Assembly: GCF_036226505.1 (NCBI RefSeq)
Contig: NZ_CP108484.1
Location: 1,240,001 to 1,304,000, forward strand
Direction of reading: 5' to 3'
DNA from: Kitasatospora sp. NBC_01246
GTDB taxonomy: Bacteria > Actinomycetota > Actinomycetes > Streptomycetales > Streptomycetaceae
DNA: 64,000 bases
Positions 34,070 through 43,238 of this stretch are shown here, piece by piece. The notes beneath the pieces are model-generated. The model was not told the origin of the DNA, did no database searches, and saw only the letters and a program-made list of their open reading frames with translations. The translations under genes were made by a program, and so were the position numbers. Every line of letters begins with the position of its first letter. Within the stretch, counting starts at the first letter, position 1.

Positions 34070-34924
34070 TCACCCGGCCTGCGCGAGCTTCTCCTGCGCG
34101 TCGGCGAAGTCCTCGGCGGTGGGCGCGTCGTCCTGGGTGAGCCGGTGGCGCCAGTACCCGGCGAACTCCACCGACGCCTTGGCCAGTCCGCGCTCCTCCA
34201 CCAGGTGGCGCCGGATCGCCCGGACCGCCGAGGCCTCCCCGGCCAGCCAGGCGAACGGCGTACCGCCGGGCAGGTCGGCGGCGCGGACCGCGTCGGTCAG
34301 CGGACCGCCGGGGGCGGCGCCGTCGCGGTACACCCAGCGCACCGTCAGGTCGGCCGGGGTGGCCAGCGGCTGCCGCTCCGCCTCGTCGGCCACCTCGGCG
34401 TACACCACCGCCCGGATCCCGGCGGGCAGCGCCGCCAGCAGGGTGGCGATCGCGGGCAGCGCCGTCTCGTCCCCGGCCAGCAGGACCCAGTCGGCCCCGG
34501 CGACGGCGGTGGCGAGCGGGACGGGCCGGGCGTACAGCTCGGAGGGGCCGACCATGCCGAGCCGGTCGCCCGGCCGGGCACGGTCCGCCCAGGCGCTCGC
34601 CGGGCCGCCGTCGCCGTGCAGCACGAAGTCGACCTCCAGCCGCCGGGTGCCGGGCCGCCGGCCGCGGACGGTGAAGCTGCGCATCCACGGCCGCTCGTCC
34701 TCCGGGACGGCCAGGTAGGCCTGGTACCAGCCCGTCGGATCGTCGCCGCCGCCGGGCAGCACGGGCTCGGTCCGGCCGGGCTTGGGGAAGCAGAGTTTGA
34801 TCTGCTGGTCGGGGGTGCGGCCGACGCTGTCGTCGAGCGCATCGGCCTCGAAGGTGATGCGGGCCGTCCGCGGGGTGACCCGCTCGACCGCGACGACCTG
34901 GATGTATGTGACGGGCAATGCCAC
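34070..34924 (-). CDS. Siderophore-interacting protein (FAD-binding ferric reductase family)
   Basis: The 284-aa protein has the SIP fold: an FAD domain with RITFEADALDD, QQIKLCFP and PWMRSFTVR (the RxYTVR-type motif), then the NADPH domain with DWVLLAGDETALPAIATLLAALP, FAWLAGEASAVRAIRRHL and the C-terminal GYWRHRLTQDD. Family members reduce ferric siderophores in the cytoplasm. The frame opens at GTG 34951, but GTG 34924 has GGAGGG seven bases upstream, so I use it. It is divergent from a TetR regulator, with two matching operator boxes in the spacer, which argues for TetR control in addition to or instead of iron control. Confidence 0.9.
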   Translation of the reverse strand: MALPVTYIQVVAVERVTPRTARITFEADALDDSVGRTPDQQIKLCFPKPGRTEPVLPGGGDDPTGWYQAYLAVPEDERPWMRSFTVRGRRPGTRRLEVDFVLHGDGGPASAWADRARPGDRLGMVGPSELYARPVPLATAVAGADWVLLAGDETALPAIATLLAALPAGIRAVVYAEVADEAERQPLATPADLTVRWVYRDGAAPGGPLTDAVRAADLPGGTPFAWLAGEASAVRAIRRHLVEERGLAKASVEFAGYWRHRLTQDDAPTAEDFADAQEKLAQAG

Positions 34925-34959
34925 CGTCGGACCCTCCGGTTTCGGCTCCACTGATAACC

Positions 34960-35004
34960 TTACGCCATAAGCGATTACCTCGACGAGGATACTTTACGGC
35001 ATAA
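34960..35004. promoter_or_regulatory. Paired TetR operator boxes between siderophore-interacting gene and tetR
   Basis: TTACGCCATAA (34960-34970) and TTACGGCATAA (34994-35004) differ at one base, are imperfect 11-bp palindromes and are centred 34 bp apart, about three helical turns. They lie between the divergent starts at 34924 and 35018; the second is directly before the TetR ribosome-binding site. This is a strong candidate operator pair. Confidence 0.65.
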
Positions 35005-35017
35005 GGAGTTCGCTACC

Positions 35018-35806
35018 GTGACCGTCTTCGCGGGCCAGGGTGACCCCCACAGCTCGATGTCCCTGCTCTGGCGCGGGCCGGAGGAGCGGCGCGCCGGGCG
35101 CAGCGGCCCCAAGCCCGCCCTCAGCGTGGACGCGATCGTGACGGCCGGGATCGCGGTCGCCGACGCCGAGGGGATGGCCGCGCTGTCCATGCGCGCGGTC
35201 GGCCAACGGCTCGGCCGCACCGCGATGGCCCTGTACACGTACGTACCGGGCAAGGCCGAGCTGCTCGACCTGATGCACGATCGGGTGCTCGCCGAGCTGC
35301 CCACCGGCCACGACCCCGCCGCGGGCTGGCGGGCCGCCGCCACCGCCTGGGCCGAGGAGGCCTTCACCTGCTACCTGCGGCACCCGTGGGTCCTGCAGAT
35401 CTCCCAGGCCCGGCCGGTCCTCGGCCCGGCCGAGCTGGGCGCGATGGAGGCGGTGCTGCGGATCCTGGACGGCGCCGGTCTGGCACCCCGACAGCTGCGC
35501 GGCGTGGTCGCCGCCCTCTGGCAGCTGGTCCGCGGAATGGCCCGGACCGCCGCCGAGGCCCGTGCCGCGGCCGTGGACACCGGGGTCGCCGACGAGGAGT
35601 GGTGGTACGCGCGGTCCACCCAACTCGCGTCCCTCGCACCGGACTTCGCGGAGCGCTTCCCACTGCTGACCGCGCTGGAGAGCGCCGGGGGCGCCCCCGA
35701 GGCCGGGGACGGCGCCGGTGACCTGGAGGAACGGACCCGCGAGGCCTTCCGCACCGGGCTCGCCGTCCTCCTCGACGGTGTCGAGGCGGCCGCCGCCCGG
35801 TCGTAG
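35018..35806 (+). CDS. TetR family regulator, divergent from siderophore-interacting protein
   Basis: The 262-aa protein has an N-terminal extension of about 30 residues, then the TetR helix-turn-helix [56 protein letters not shown]. The C-terminal ligand domain includes [32 protein letters not shown], as in the TetR_C group that resembles tetracycline repressors. The GTG at 35018 has AAGGAG nine bases upstream, within the second operator box region. It probably represses the divergent siderophore-interacting gene and itself. The effector is unknown. Confidence 0.88.
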   Translation: MTVFAGQGDPHSSMSLLWRGPEERRAGRSGPKPALSVDAIVTAGIAVADAEGMAALSMRAVGQRLGRTAMALYTYVPGKAELLDLMHDRVLAELPTGHDPAAGWRAAATAWAEEAFTCYLRHPWVLQISQARPVLGPAELGAMEAVLRILDGAGLAPRQLRGVVAALWQLVRGMARTAAEARAAAVDTGVADEEWWYARSTQLASLAPDFAERFPLLTALESAGGAPEAGDGAGDLEERTREAFRTGLAVLLDGVEAAAARS

Positions 35807-35940
35807 CGCCCGGCGGGCCCACCGGCACTGTCCGCTGCCCAGGTGACGGTTGGTCTGAGCGGGTACGCCCGGTCACCGATCAGCGTAGGCGGGCGCTCCA
35901 CCGGTCACCCTGTTCGCACGAGCTGTCGGACGCTTCGACT

Positions 35941-38400
35941 ATGTCTTCCTTCAACCGACTGCTCACCCGCGTCCGCCGCCGGGCCGGCGCCCTGGCTCTC
36001 CCCTGTACGGTGCTCTCGACCCTGGTGCCGGTCCTCGCCCTCGGTGCCGGGGCCGTCCCCGCCGTGGCGGCGCCGCTGCCCGGCGGCCTCGGCCCGTGCG
36101 TACCGGGCAGCTGCCCGCCCAGCTACCCGACGTCGATCAACAACCTCCCGTTCACCGGCCGGGACAACGGCATCAACATCTTCGTCGGCAACCAGTTCCA
36201 GGTCGCCGGGCGCGCCGCCGAGGCCGAGGGCCGCGTGGTCGTCCTCGACAGCTTCGCCCAGGCCAAGGAGGCCGGCGTCAGCTCCATCTACAACATCGGC
36301 ATCGCCGGCGTCGGCTCCCGGGTCCCCCCGCCGGACGGCGCCGACTTCCTCACCACCGGCGGCGGCATCACCATCGCCCCCGGCCAGACCCTGGTCGCCG
36401 AGGGCGGCGTGGTCCGGCACGCGGGCACGGTCACCGGCACGGTGACCGGCACCCTCGTCACCGACCCCGACGCCGTCCGGCCCTACAGCGGACTGCGCGA
36501 CCAGCTCACCACCGCGTCCGACTGCTACGCCCGCGTCGACGGCACGCCGCGCACCCCGACCGGCACCGCCGTGAACCAGGGCGGGCAGACCCTGTTCACC
36601 GGGGACGGCAGCTCGGCCCTCCAGGTGTTCAACGTCGACTTCGACCTCACCGGGCCGACCGGTGGCCAGCAGGGCGTCGTCTTCGCCGGCATCCCCTCCG
36701 GCGCCACGATCCTCGTCAACGTCCTCGGCGCCACCCGGGCCCTGAACACCTACAGCGGCGGCATCAACGACTCCGACGACCCGCTCAACGCCTACCGCGA
36801 CCACCTGCTGTGGAACTTCCCCGACGCCACCGCCGTCACCCTGGCCGGCACCGGCCAGTTCCAGGGCAGCTTCCTGATCGGCCGGCAGGCCTCGCTGACC
36901 ACCGTCACCCTCGCGGGGATCAACGGCCGCTTCTTCACCACCGGCTCGCTCACCCACACCAGCCTCCCCGTCGGGGGCGGCGGCCAGGAGTTCCACTCCT
37001 ACCCGTTCAACGGCGACCTCCCCTCCTGCACCACCCCGCCGGTCACCGGTGAGGTCCGCGTCCTCAAGACCGACGCCACCACCGGCGCCCCCCTCGCCGG
37101 CGCCGTCTTCGAACTCTGGCACGAGACCAACAACACCCCCGGCCTCCAGACCACCGGCACCAACCCCGACACCCGACTCGGCGCCACCTGCACCACCCCC
37201 GCCGACGGCATCTGCCGACGCACCGTCGACACCGGCACCTACTACTGGCGCGAAACCACCGCACCCACCGGCTACGACCTCCCCACCGACCCCGTCTTCG
37301 GCCCCCTCGCCCTCACCCCCCAGAACGCCACCACCGGCGTCCAGGTCACCGCGGCCGACCAACCCCACACCCAACCACCCGTCACCGGTGAGGTCCGCGT
37401 CCTCAAGACCGACGCCACCACCGGCACCGCCCTCGCCGGCGCCGTCTTCGAACTCTGGCACGAGACCAACAACACCCCCGGCCTCCAGACCACCGGCACC
37501 AACCCCGACACCCGACTCGGCGCCACCTGCACCACCCCCGCCGACGGCATCTGCCGACGCACCGTCGACACCGGCACCTACTACTGGCGCGAAACCACCG
37601 CACCCACCGGCTACGACCTCCCCACCGACCCCGTCTTCGGCCCCCTCGCCCTCACCCCCCAGAACGCCACCACCGGCGTCCAGGTCACCGCGGCCGACCA
37701 ACCCCACACCCAACCACCCGTCACCGGTGAGGTCCGCGTCCTCAAGACCGACGCCACCACCGGCGCCCCCCTCGCCGGCGCCGTCTTCGAACTCTGGCAC
37801 GAGACCAACAACACCCCCGGCCTCCAGACCACCGGCACCAACCCCGACACCCGACTCGGCGCCACCTGCACCACCCCCGCCGACGGCATCTGCCGACGCA
37901 CCGTCGACACCGGCACCTACTACTGGCGCGAAACCACCGCACCCACCGGCTACGACCTCCCCACCGACCCCGTCTTCGGCCCCCTCGCCCTCACCCCCCA
38001 GAACGCCACCACCGGCGTCCAGGTGACGGCCGGAGACTGCCCCTCGCCGACGCCGCCGCCGGACGGCTCGATCGACCTGACCAAGCGGGACGCCAAGACC
38101 GGCGAACCGCTGGGCGGCGCGCAGTTCCAGCTCTGGCGGGAGACCAACGGAGTCGCCGGCCTGCAGACCGGCGGAGCGAACCCGGACACCCGCACGGGCC
38201 CGGGCTGCACCACCTCGGCCGAGGGCGGCTGCGCCTTCACGCACCTGCCGGCCGGCCAGTACTACCTCCGGGAGACCGCCGCGCCCGACGGCTACCAGCT
38301 CCCGCACGACCCGGTGACCGGCCCGTACCGGGTGGACGCCGATGACTGCGTCACCGTGGACCTCACCAACAAGCGGCACCACCACGACGACGACTGCTAG
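35941..38400 (+). CDS. Secreted choice-of-anchor-A adhesin with four SpaA/Cna-B-type repeats
   Basis: The 819-aa protein has a signal peptide (about 1-44, ending AVPAVAA). A choice-of-anchor A domain (about 55-350) follows, with the [27 protein letters not shown] start and the [27 protein letters not shown] end. Then come four prealbumin-like repeats of 113 residues: three almost identical and a fourth divergent one (from about residue 705). Each repeat carries a Lys in VRVLKTD or DLTKRD and an Glu-APxGY motif ([13 protein letters not shown]), the usual isopeptide-forming set. The C-terminus is [10 protein letters not shown] with no LPxTG motif and no membrane helix, so surface attachment is not by sortase. 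It likely acts in cell-surface adhesion or hyphal aggregation. Confidence 0.85.
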   Translation: MSSFNRLLTRVRRRAGALALPCTVLSTLVPVLALGAGAVPAVAAPLPGGLGPCVPGSCPPSYPTSINNLPFTGRDNGINIFVGNQFQVAGRAAEAEGRVVVLDSFAQAKEAGVSSIYNIGIAGVGSRVPPPDGADFLTTGGGITIAPGQTLVAEGGVVRHAGTVTGTVTGTLVTDPDAVRPYSGLRDQLTTASDCYARVDGTPRTPTGTAVNQGGQTLFTGDGSSALQVFNVDFDLTGPTGGQQGVVFAGIPSGATILVNVLGATRALNTYSGGINDSDDPLNAYRDHLLWNFPDATAVTLAGTGQFQGSFLIGRQASLTTVTLAGINGRFFTTGSLTHTSLPVGGGGQEFHSYPFNGDLPSCTTPPVTGEVRVLKTDATTGAPLAGAVFELWHETNNTPGLQTTGTNPDTRLGATCTTPADGICRRTVDTGTYYWRETTAPTGYDLPTDPVFGPLALTPQNATTGVQVTAADQPHTQPPVTGEVRVLKTDATTGTALAGAVFELWHETNNTPGLQTTGTNPDTRLGATCTTPADGICRRTVDTGTYYWRETTAPTGYDLPTDPVFGPLALTPQNATTGVQVTAADQPHTQPPVTGEVRVLKTDATTGAPLAGAVFELWHETNNTPGLQTTGTNPDTRLGATCTTPADGICRRTVDTGTYYWRETTAPTGYDLPTDPVFGPLALTPQNATTGVQVTAGDCPSPTPPPDGSIDLTKRDAKTGEPLGGAQFQLWRETNGVAGLQTGGANPDTRTGPGCTTSAEGGCAFTHLPAGQYYLRETAAPDGYQLPHDPVTGPYRVDADDCVTVDLTNKRHHHDDDC
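37042..38024 (+). repeat. Three 339-bp tandem repeats in the adhesin gene
   Basis: Copies start at 37042, 37381 and 37720 and are nearly identical at the DNA level; the clearest difference is GCCCCC versus ACCGCC (APL versus TAL) in the second copy. The third ends at 38024, where the sequence diverges into the fourth repeat. Such identity at silent sites points to recent duplication or continuing gene conversion. Confidence 0.9.
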
Positions 38401-38437
38401 CCGAACGGCTGCCGTCCCCAGGGCGCGGCGCCCGGTA

Positions 38438-38480
38438 CGCCGGACCCGCCGGAGCACCCTCCGCTCCGGCGGGTCCGGCG
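38438..38480. terminator. Strong hairpin terminator after the adhesin
   Basis: Two perfectly complementary 18-base arms (38438-38455 and 38463-38480) are separated by the 7-base loop ACCCTCC, 38 bp after the adhesin stop. Confidence 0.85.
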
Positions 38481-38570
38481 CGTCCGGGCCGGCCCGCCCC
38501 GTCCGGGTGCCGGGGCCCGGACGGAGCAGCGCACACGGCGCCCCGGCCGCGCCGCGGGTACGTTCGCGGT

Positions 38571-41500
38571 GTGCAGCAGAGGTCACACCATGTCAGAGGA
38601 CCGGCCGCGGCCGGTGCCGTCGCCGCCGCGCTGGTGCTCGCCACCGCGGCGTCCGCGGCCGTCGCGCAGGACGCGACCACCGTGGTCGGCGGCGAGCGGC
38701 TGGGCCGCCCCGCCGTCCAGGTGGCCCCGCTGGCCGGGGCGCCCGCGCTGCCGGTCGAACTCACCGGCCGGTCCTGGCTGGTCGCCGACGCGGCCACCGG
38801 TGACGTCCTGGCCGCCCGCAACGCCCATCTGCCGCTGCCGCCCGCGAGCACCCTGAAGATGCTCTTCGCCGACACCGTGCTGCCCAAGCTGGACCGCTCC
38901 CTGGAGCACAAGGTCGCCCCGGCCGAGCTGGCCAACCTGGGCGTGGGCAGCAGCCTGGTCGGCATCAAGGAGAACCTGCCCTACCGGGTGGAGGACCTCT
39001 GGCGGGGCGTCTTCCTCAGCTCCGGCAACGACGCGGTGCACGTCCTGGCCCACATGAACGGCGGCCTCGCCCGGACCGTGGCCCAGATGCAGGACCGCGC
39101 GGTGGCCCTCCAGGCCCGCGACACCCACGTGGTCTCGCCCGAGGGCTACGACCAGGAGGGGCAGGTCTCCTCGGCCTACGACCTGACGCTGTTCGCCCGG
39201 GCCGGGCTGCGCAACCAGGACTTCCGCTCCTACTGCTCCACCCGCACCGCGCGCTTCCCCGGCGGGGTGGACAAGACGACCGGTCAGCGCACCGCCTTCG
39301 ACATCGCCAACACCGACCGGCTGCTCGGCAAGTACCCGGGCCTGATCGGGGTGAAGAACGGCTACACCACCGGCGCCGGTGCCACCTTCACCGGCGCCGC
39401 CGAACGCGGCGGCCGCACCCTGCTGGTGACGGTGATGCACCCGGAGTCGCAGACCAAGGTGTACGACGAGGCGGCGAGCCTGCTCGACTGGGGCTTCGCC
39501 GCGGCGGGCCGGGTGGAACCGGTCGGCCACCTGGTGGACGAGCCGGCCGCCGCCGCGTCCGCCCCCGCCGAGGCCCCCGCGACGGGCGTCGTGCCGCACG
39601 CGATCCAGCAGGCCCACCACGCGCTCGGCCCGGCCGGGTGGACGGCGCTCGTGCTCGGCGGGGCGCTGGCGCTGTGGGCGGCGGGCCGGACCCGGGCCCG
39701 GCGGCTGCGGCTGCGCCCGGCTGCCGCCGAGGCCGCCGCCCCGCTCGCGTTCGCCCGGACGGGTGCCACCGCGCTGGGCGGCTCGACGGCGGTGGGCGGT
39801 CGCGGCCGCCGCGCGGGCGGCCCGCGCCCTGCGGTCGACGGTGCGGTCGGCCCGTCGGCGGCTGCACAACCACCGGGCCTGACTCCCCGGCGGCCACCGC
39901 GCCGCCGGCCGCGGCCGTCCGGACCGCGTCGTCCGTCGGGCGGTGCTCCGCCGGCCCGGCGTGCGGCCGGGCGCCGCCCGCACACCACCGATGGAACGGA
40001 GCCTGCGATGACCGACCTGCCCTTCGACGACACCACTGACTTCGAGGACGCCGACCGGGGTTTCCTCGGCGCGCTGGTGCCCGCCGTGGTCCGGGCCGCC
40101 GACGGGCGGGTGGTCTGGGACAACGACGCGTACGGCTTCCTCGCCGCCGACTGCCCGGACACCGCCCGTCCGAGCCTCTGGCGCCAGGCCCGGCTCTGTG
40201 CCCGGCAGGGGCTCTACGAGGTGGCCGAGCGGGTCTACCAGGTGCGCGGCCTCGACCTGTCCAACATGACGCTGGTCGAGGGCGAGCGCGGGGTGATCGT
40301 GATCGACCCCTTGATCTCCGCCGAGACGGCCGCCGCCGCCCTCGCGCTCTACCGGGAGCACCGCGGTGACCGGCCCGTCACCGGCCTCGTCTACACCCAC
40401 TCGCACGGCGACCACTTCGGCGGCGCCCGCGGCGTCCTGCCGCCGGGCAGTGAGGAGGGCGTCCCGGTCATCGCGCCCGCCGGCTTCCTGGAACACGCCG
40501 TCAGCGAGAACGTCTACGCGGGCAACGCGATGACCCGGCGGGCCATGTTCATGTACGGCGACCGGCTGCCGAAGGCCCCCGACGGGCAGATCGGCGCCGG
40601 CCTCGGCATGACCACCTCCACCGGCACCATCACGCTCGTCCCGCCGACGGTGGACGTCACCCGCACCGGCCAGGAGGAGACCGTCGACGGCGTGCGGATC
40701 GTCTTCCAGCTCACCCCGGGCACCGAGGCCCCGGCCGAGATGAACTTCCTCTTCCCCGACCTGCGGGCACTCTGCCTGGCCGAGAACGCCACCCACACCA
40801 TGCACAACATCCTGACGCTGCGCGGCGCGGTGGTCCGCGACGCCCGGATCTGGGCCCGCTACCTGGACGAGGCGATCGAGTACTTCCACGGCCGGTACGA
40901 CGTCGCGTTCGCCTCGCACCACTGGCCGACCTGGGGCCACGACAACGTGGTCGCCTTCCTCTCCGAGCAGCGCGACCTCTACGCGTACCTGCACGACCAG
41001 ACCCTGCGCCGGCTCAACGACGGGCTCACCGGGACGGAGATCGCCGAGGAACTGCGGCTGCCGCCCGCGCTGGAGCGGCGCTGGCACGCGCGCGGCTACT
41101 ACGGCTCGCTGAACCACAACGTCAAGGCCGTCTACCAGCGCTACCTCGGCTGGTTCGACGGCAACGTGGCGCACCTGTGGGAGCACCCGCCGGTGGCCCA
41201 GGCGCAGCGGTACGTCGAGGTGGCCGGCGGCGGCGACGCCGCGCTGGCCAAGGCCCGGGGCTACGCGGACTCGGGGGACCTCCGCTTCGCGGCCACCCTG
41301 CTCAACCACGTGGTGTTCGCCGACCCGTCGAACCGGGCGGCCAGGGAGGCGCTGGCCGGCGTCTACCGGCAGCTCGGCCACGGCGCGGAGAACGGCCCCT
41401 GGCGCAACTTCTACCTGGCGGCCGCGGGCGAACTGCTGGACGGCCCCGGGACGGTCCTGCTCGACGCCGCCAACCCCGCGATGACGGCGGCCCTGACCAC

Positions 41501-41831
41501 CGCCATGCTGCTCGACTCGATCGCGATCCGGATCGACGGGCCGCGCGCCTGGGACGAGGCGCTGACCATCGACCTGGTGCTGACCGACGAGCGGCTGCGG
41601 TACCGGGTGACACTGCGGCACGGCGCCCTCACCCACCGGTCGTTCCCGGCCGGGGACGCGCCCCGGTCGCCGGCCGGGCTGACGCTCACCCTGACCAGGC
41701 CGCAGTTGCTCGGCCTGCTGGCCGGCCAGGCCCTCGACACCGTCCGGCACGAGGGCGACCCGGGGCTGCTGCCGCGGCTGTTCGCCCTCGTCACCACCCC
41801 GGAGCGGGCGTTCCCCGTGGTCACCCCCTGA
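38571..41831 (+). CDS. D-Ala-D-Ala carboxypeptidase whose frame runs into the alkylsulfatase
   Basis: The N-terminal 390 residues are a serine-type D-Ala-D-Ala carboxypeptidase. They comprise a signal peptide (about 1-33), PASTLKM (SxxK nucleophile), FLSSGNDAVH (SxN), IGVKNGYTTGAG (KTG-like) and a C-terminal membrane helix (AGWTALVLGGALALWAAG) followed by Arg residues. It would trim peptidoglycan stem peptides outside the cell. No stop codon follows: the frame continues through 85 Pro/Arg/Gly-rich residues into the alkylsulfatase, giving a 1086-aa reading frame. A +1 frame in the linker ends at TGA 39880-39882 with a natural-looking basic tail (STVRSARRRLHNHRA). A one-base indel may therefore hide the true stop. 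True fusion is the alternative. Confidence 0.7.
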   Translation: MQQRSHHVRGPAAAGAVAAALVLATAASAAVAQDATTVVGGERLGRPAVQVAPLAGAPALPVELTGRSWLVADAATGDVLAARNAHLPLPPASTLKMLFADTVLPKLDRSLEHKVAPAELANLGVGSSLVGIKENLPYRVEDLWRGVFLSSGNDAVHVLAHMNGGLARTVAQMQDRAVALQARDTHVVSPEGYDQEGQVSSAYDLTLFARAGLRNQDFRSYCSTRTARFPGGVDKTTGQRTAFDIANTDRLLGKYPGLIGVKNGYTTGAGATFTGAAERGGRTLLVTVMHPESQTKVYDEAASLLDWGFAAAGRVEPVGHLVDEPAAAASAPAEAPATGVVPHAIQQAHHALGPAGWTALVLGGALALWAAGRTRARRLRLRPAAAEAAAPLAFARTGATALGGSTAVGGRGRRAGGPRPAVDGAVGPSAAAQPPGLTPRRPPRRRPRPSGPRRPSGGAPPARRAAGRRPHTTDGTEPAMTDLPFDDTTDFEDADRGFLGALVPAVVRAADGRVVWDNDAYGFLAADCPDTARPSLWRQARLCARQGLYEVAERVYQVRGLDLSNMTLVEGERGVIVIDPLISAETAAAALALYREHRGDRPVTGLVYTHSHGDHFGGARGVLPPGSEEGVPVIAPAGFLEHAVSENVYAGNAMTRRAMFMYGDRLPKAPDGQIGAGLGMTTSTGTITLVPPTVDVTRTGQEETVDGVRIVFQLTPGTEAPAEMNFLFPDLRALCLAENATHTMHNILTLRGAVVRDARIWARYLDEAIEYFHGRYDVAFASHHWPTWGHDNVVAFLSEQRDLYAYLHDQTLRRLNDGLTGTEIAEELRLPPALERRWHARGYYGSLNHNVKAVYQRYLGWFDGNVAHLWEHPPVAQAQRYVEVAGGGDAALAKARGYADSGDLRFAATLLNHVVFADPSNRAAREALAGVYRQLGHGAENGPWRNFYLAAAGELLDGPGTVLLDAANPAMTAALTTAMLLDSIAIRIDGPRAWDEALTIDLVLTDERLRYRVTLRHGALTHRSFPAGDAPRSPAGLTLTLTRPQLLGLLAGQALDTVRHEGDPGLLPRLFALVTTPERAFPVVTP
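40008..41831 (+). CDS. Alkyl/aryl-sulfatase, SdsA1/BDS1-like metallo-beta-lactamase-fold enzyme
   Basis: From ATG 40008 this is a 607-aa class III alkylsulfatase. Its MBL-fold core has MTLVEGERGVIVIDPLISAETA, the zinc motif THSHGDHFGGARG, ENATHTMHNI and FASHHWPTWGHD. The middle dimerisation helices and a C-terminal SCP2-like domain (from about 480, with DSIAIRIDGPRAWDEALTIDL) complete the family architecture. Such enzymes hydrolyse alkyl sulfates such as SDS by C-O cleavage. GGAG stands six bases before the ATG, so independent translation is likely even though the carboxypeptidase frame is open upstream. No export signal precedes this start, so the separate product would be cytoplasmic or non-classically located. 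Confidence 0.88.
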   Translation: MTDLPFDDTTDFEDADRGFLGALVPAVVRAADGRVVWDNDAYGFLAADCPDTARPSLWRQARLCARQGLYEVAERVYQVRGLDLSNMTLVEGERGVIVIDPLISAETAAAALALYREHRGDRPVTGLVYTHSHGDHFGGARGVLPPGSEEGVPVIAPAGFLEHAVSENVYAGNAMTRRAMFMYGDRLPKAPDGQIGAGLGMTTSTGTITLVPPTVDVTRTGQEETVDGVRIVFQLTPGTEAPAEMNFLFPDLRALCLAENATHTMHNILTLRGAVVRDARIWARYLDEAIEYFHGRYDVAFASHHWPTWGHDNVVAFLSEQRDLYAYLHDQTLRRLNDGLTGTEIAEELRLPPALERRWHARGYYGSLNHNVKAVYQRYLGWFDGNVAHLWEHPPVAQAQRYVEVAGGGDAALAKARGYADSGDLRFAATLLNHVVFADPSNRAAREALAGVYRQLGHGAENGPWRNFYLAAAGELLDGPGTVLLDAANPAMTAALTTAMLLDSIAIRIDGPRAWDEALTIDLVLTDERLRYRVTLRHGALTHRSFPAGDAPRSPAGLTLTLTRPQLLGLLAGQALDTVRHEGDPGLLPRLFALVTTPERAFPVVTP

Positions 41832-41863
41832 CGACGGTCACTCCCCCGGCCCACGGCGCGGCC

Positions 41864-41869
41864 TAGAAT
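41864..41869 (+). promoter_or_regulatory. -10 element for a possibly leaderless PPOX gene
   Basis: TAGAAT ends six bases before the ATG of the PPOX gene and no ribosome-binding site is present, the arrangement expected for a leaderless transcript starting at or next to the A of ATG. No clear -35 is seen. Confidence 0.45.
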
Positions 41870-41875
41870 GCGGCC

Positions 41876-42295
41876 ATGAGCGCCGCCACCCCCGACCCCG
41901 CCTCGCAGGACCGGCTCGCACGCCTGGTCCGGCTCTCCGCCGGGAACTACCTGCTGGTCACCACCTACAAGAAGGACGGCAGCACGGTACCGACCCCGGT
42001 CTGGGTGGTCCGCGACGGCGACGCGCTGGGCGTCTGGACCGTCACCGACTCCTGGAAGGTCAAGCGGATCCGCAACCGCGCCGACGTCCTGGTCGGCCCG
42101 TGCGACGTCAAGGGCCGGCCGACCGGCGAGCAGTACCCGGCGACCGCCGAGATCCTCGGCCCCGAGCGGACCGCCGCCTACCGGACGCTGCTGCGGCAGA
42201 AGTACGGCCTGCTGGGTGTGCTCACCCTGCTCGGCAGCCGGGTGCGGCGCGGCGAGCGCGGCACGGTCGGCATCCGGATCACGCTGACGGACTGA
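41876..42295 (+). CDS. PPOX-class (F420-dependent) oxidoreductase
   Basis: The 139-aa protein is a small split-barrel flavin/F420 protein: RLVRLSAGNYLLVTTYKKDGSTVPTPVWVVRDGDALGVWTVTDSWKVKRIRNRADVLVGPCDVKGRPTG. The TPVWVV and SWKVKRIRNR segments are typical of the PPOX class F420-dependent group in actinomycetes. It reduces an unknown substrate. Its 3' end overlaps the convergent hydrolase gene by 17 bp. Confidence 0.88.
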   Translation: MSAATPDPASQDRLARLVRLSAGNYLLVTTYKKDGSTVPTPVWVVRDGDALGVWTVTDSWKVKRIRNRADVLVGPCDVKGRPTGEQYPATAEILGPERTAAYRTLLRQKYGLLGVLTLLGSRVRRGERGTVGIRITLTD

Positions 42296-43157
42296 GCGGC
42301 TCCGGCAGGGCCGGCCGGTCCTGCGCCCGGGCGCAGGTGTCCAGGACCACCCGGGCGACCAGCTCAGGGTCGTCGTTCATCGGCACGTGCCCGCAGCCCG
42401 GCAGCCGGACCAGCCGGGCCGCCGGGAGCTCCCGCAGCGCGCGCACGCCCTGACGGCGCAGCAGGATGCGGTCCCGGCTGCCCCAGGCGACGGTGACCGG
42501 CACGTCGCCGGCGGCCCCGGTGAACCGCAGCCCGCGGCCGGCCGCGAGGGTGGGGCCGAAGCCGGTCGCCTCGCGCAGCGCCCTGGTCTCGGCGACGGCG
42601 GCGGCGGGCTCCCGGCGGCCGGGGCGGGCGTAGATGGAGCTGACCAGGAGCGCGCGGCCGGCCGCGGAGCGGGCGATCCGGCCGACGGCGGGCGGCGGCA
42701 GCAGCCGCGCGCCGAGCCGCATCCCGCCCAGCACCGCGTAGGCGTAGCGGCGTTCGGCCTCGGTCCAGAAGCCGGCCGGGGCGAGCGCCGTCACCGAGCG
42801 GGCCAGGCCGGCCCGGCCGAGGCCGAGGGCGAGCAGTCCGCCGAGGGAGTTCCCGGCGACGTGCGGGCGTTCGATCCCGAGTTCGGCGCAGAGCCTGCCG
42901 AGTACCGGCACCACCGCCTCCAGCCCGTACGGCACGCCCGGCGGCAGGGCGGGCGAGGCGCCGAAGCCCGGCAGGTCGACGGCGATCACCTCGTGCCGCT
43001 CGGCCAGCGCGGGCAGCACCGGCTCCCAGGCCTGCCAGTGGTGGCCCACGCCGTGCAGCAGCAGGAGCGGGCGGCCGGACCCGAGCCGCTGGTAGCGGAC
43101 GGTCACCTCCCCCGGTCCGTGCGGGGCGGGCAGCGCGAAGGTGACGTCGGCGGGCAT
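42279..43157 (-). CDS. Alpha/beta hydrolase
   Basis: The 292-aa protein has the fold landmarks PLLLLHGVGHHWQAWEPVL, VIAVDLPGFGASP, the nucleophile elbow VAGNSLGGLLAL, the acid in VAWGSRDRIL and the His in LPGCGHVPMNDDPEL. It is similar to MhpC/BioH-type esterases; the substrate is not predictable. ATG 43157 has AGGAG four bases upstream. It is convergent with the PPOX gene. Confidence 0.87.
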   Translation of the reverse strand: MPADVTFALPAPHGPGEVTVRYQRLGSGRPLLLLHGVGHHWQAWEPVLPALAERHEVIAVDLPGFGASPALPPGVPYGLEAVVPVLGRLCAELGIERPHVAGNSLGGLLALGLGRAGLARSVTALAPAGFWTEAERRYAYAVLGGMRLGARLLPPPAVGRIARSAAGRALLVSSIYARPGRREPAAAVAETRALREATGFGPTLAAGRGLRFTGAAGDVPVTVAWGSRDRILLRRQGVRALRELPAARLVRLPGCGHVPMNDDPELVARVVLDTCARAQDRPALPEPLSPSA

Positions 43158-43238
43158 GCGGCTCCTCTGCTGGACGCGATGTCAGCAAGGATTACCGACG
43201 AGTAGCCCGCCCGGCAAGAGGTGCGCCCTGCCGGCCGC

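Noticed and set aside
37042..38024. Possible CRISPR-like array from three regular repeats
   Set aside because: Repeats are 339 bp, contiguous without spacers, and encode a protein domain.
38583..41750. 1055-codon antisense frame opposite the carboxypeptidase/sulfatase
   Set aside because: Mirror frame created by the GC bias of the real plus-strand coding sequence; Val/Gly/Asp/Gln-rich with no motifs.
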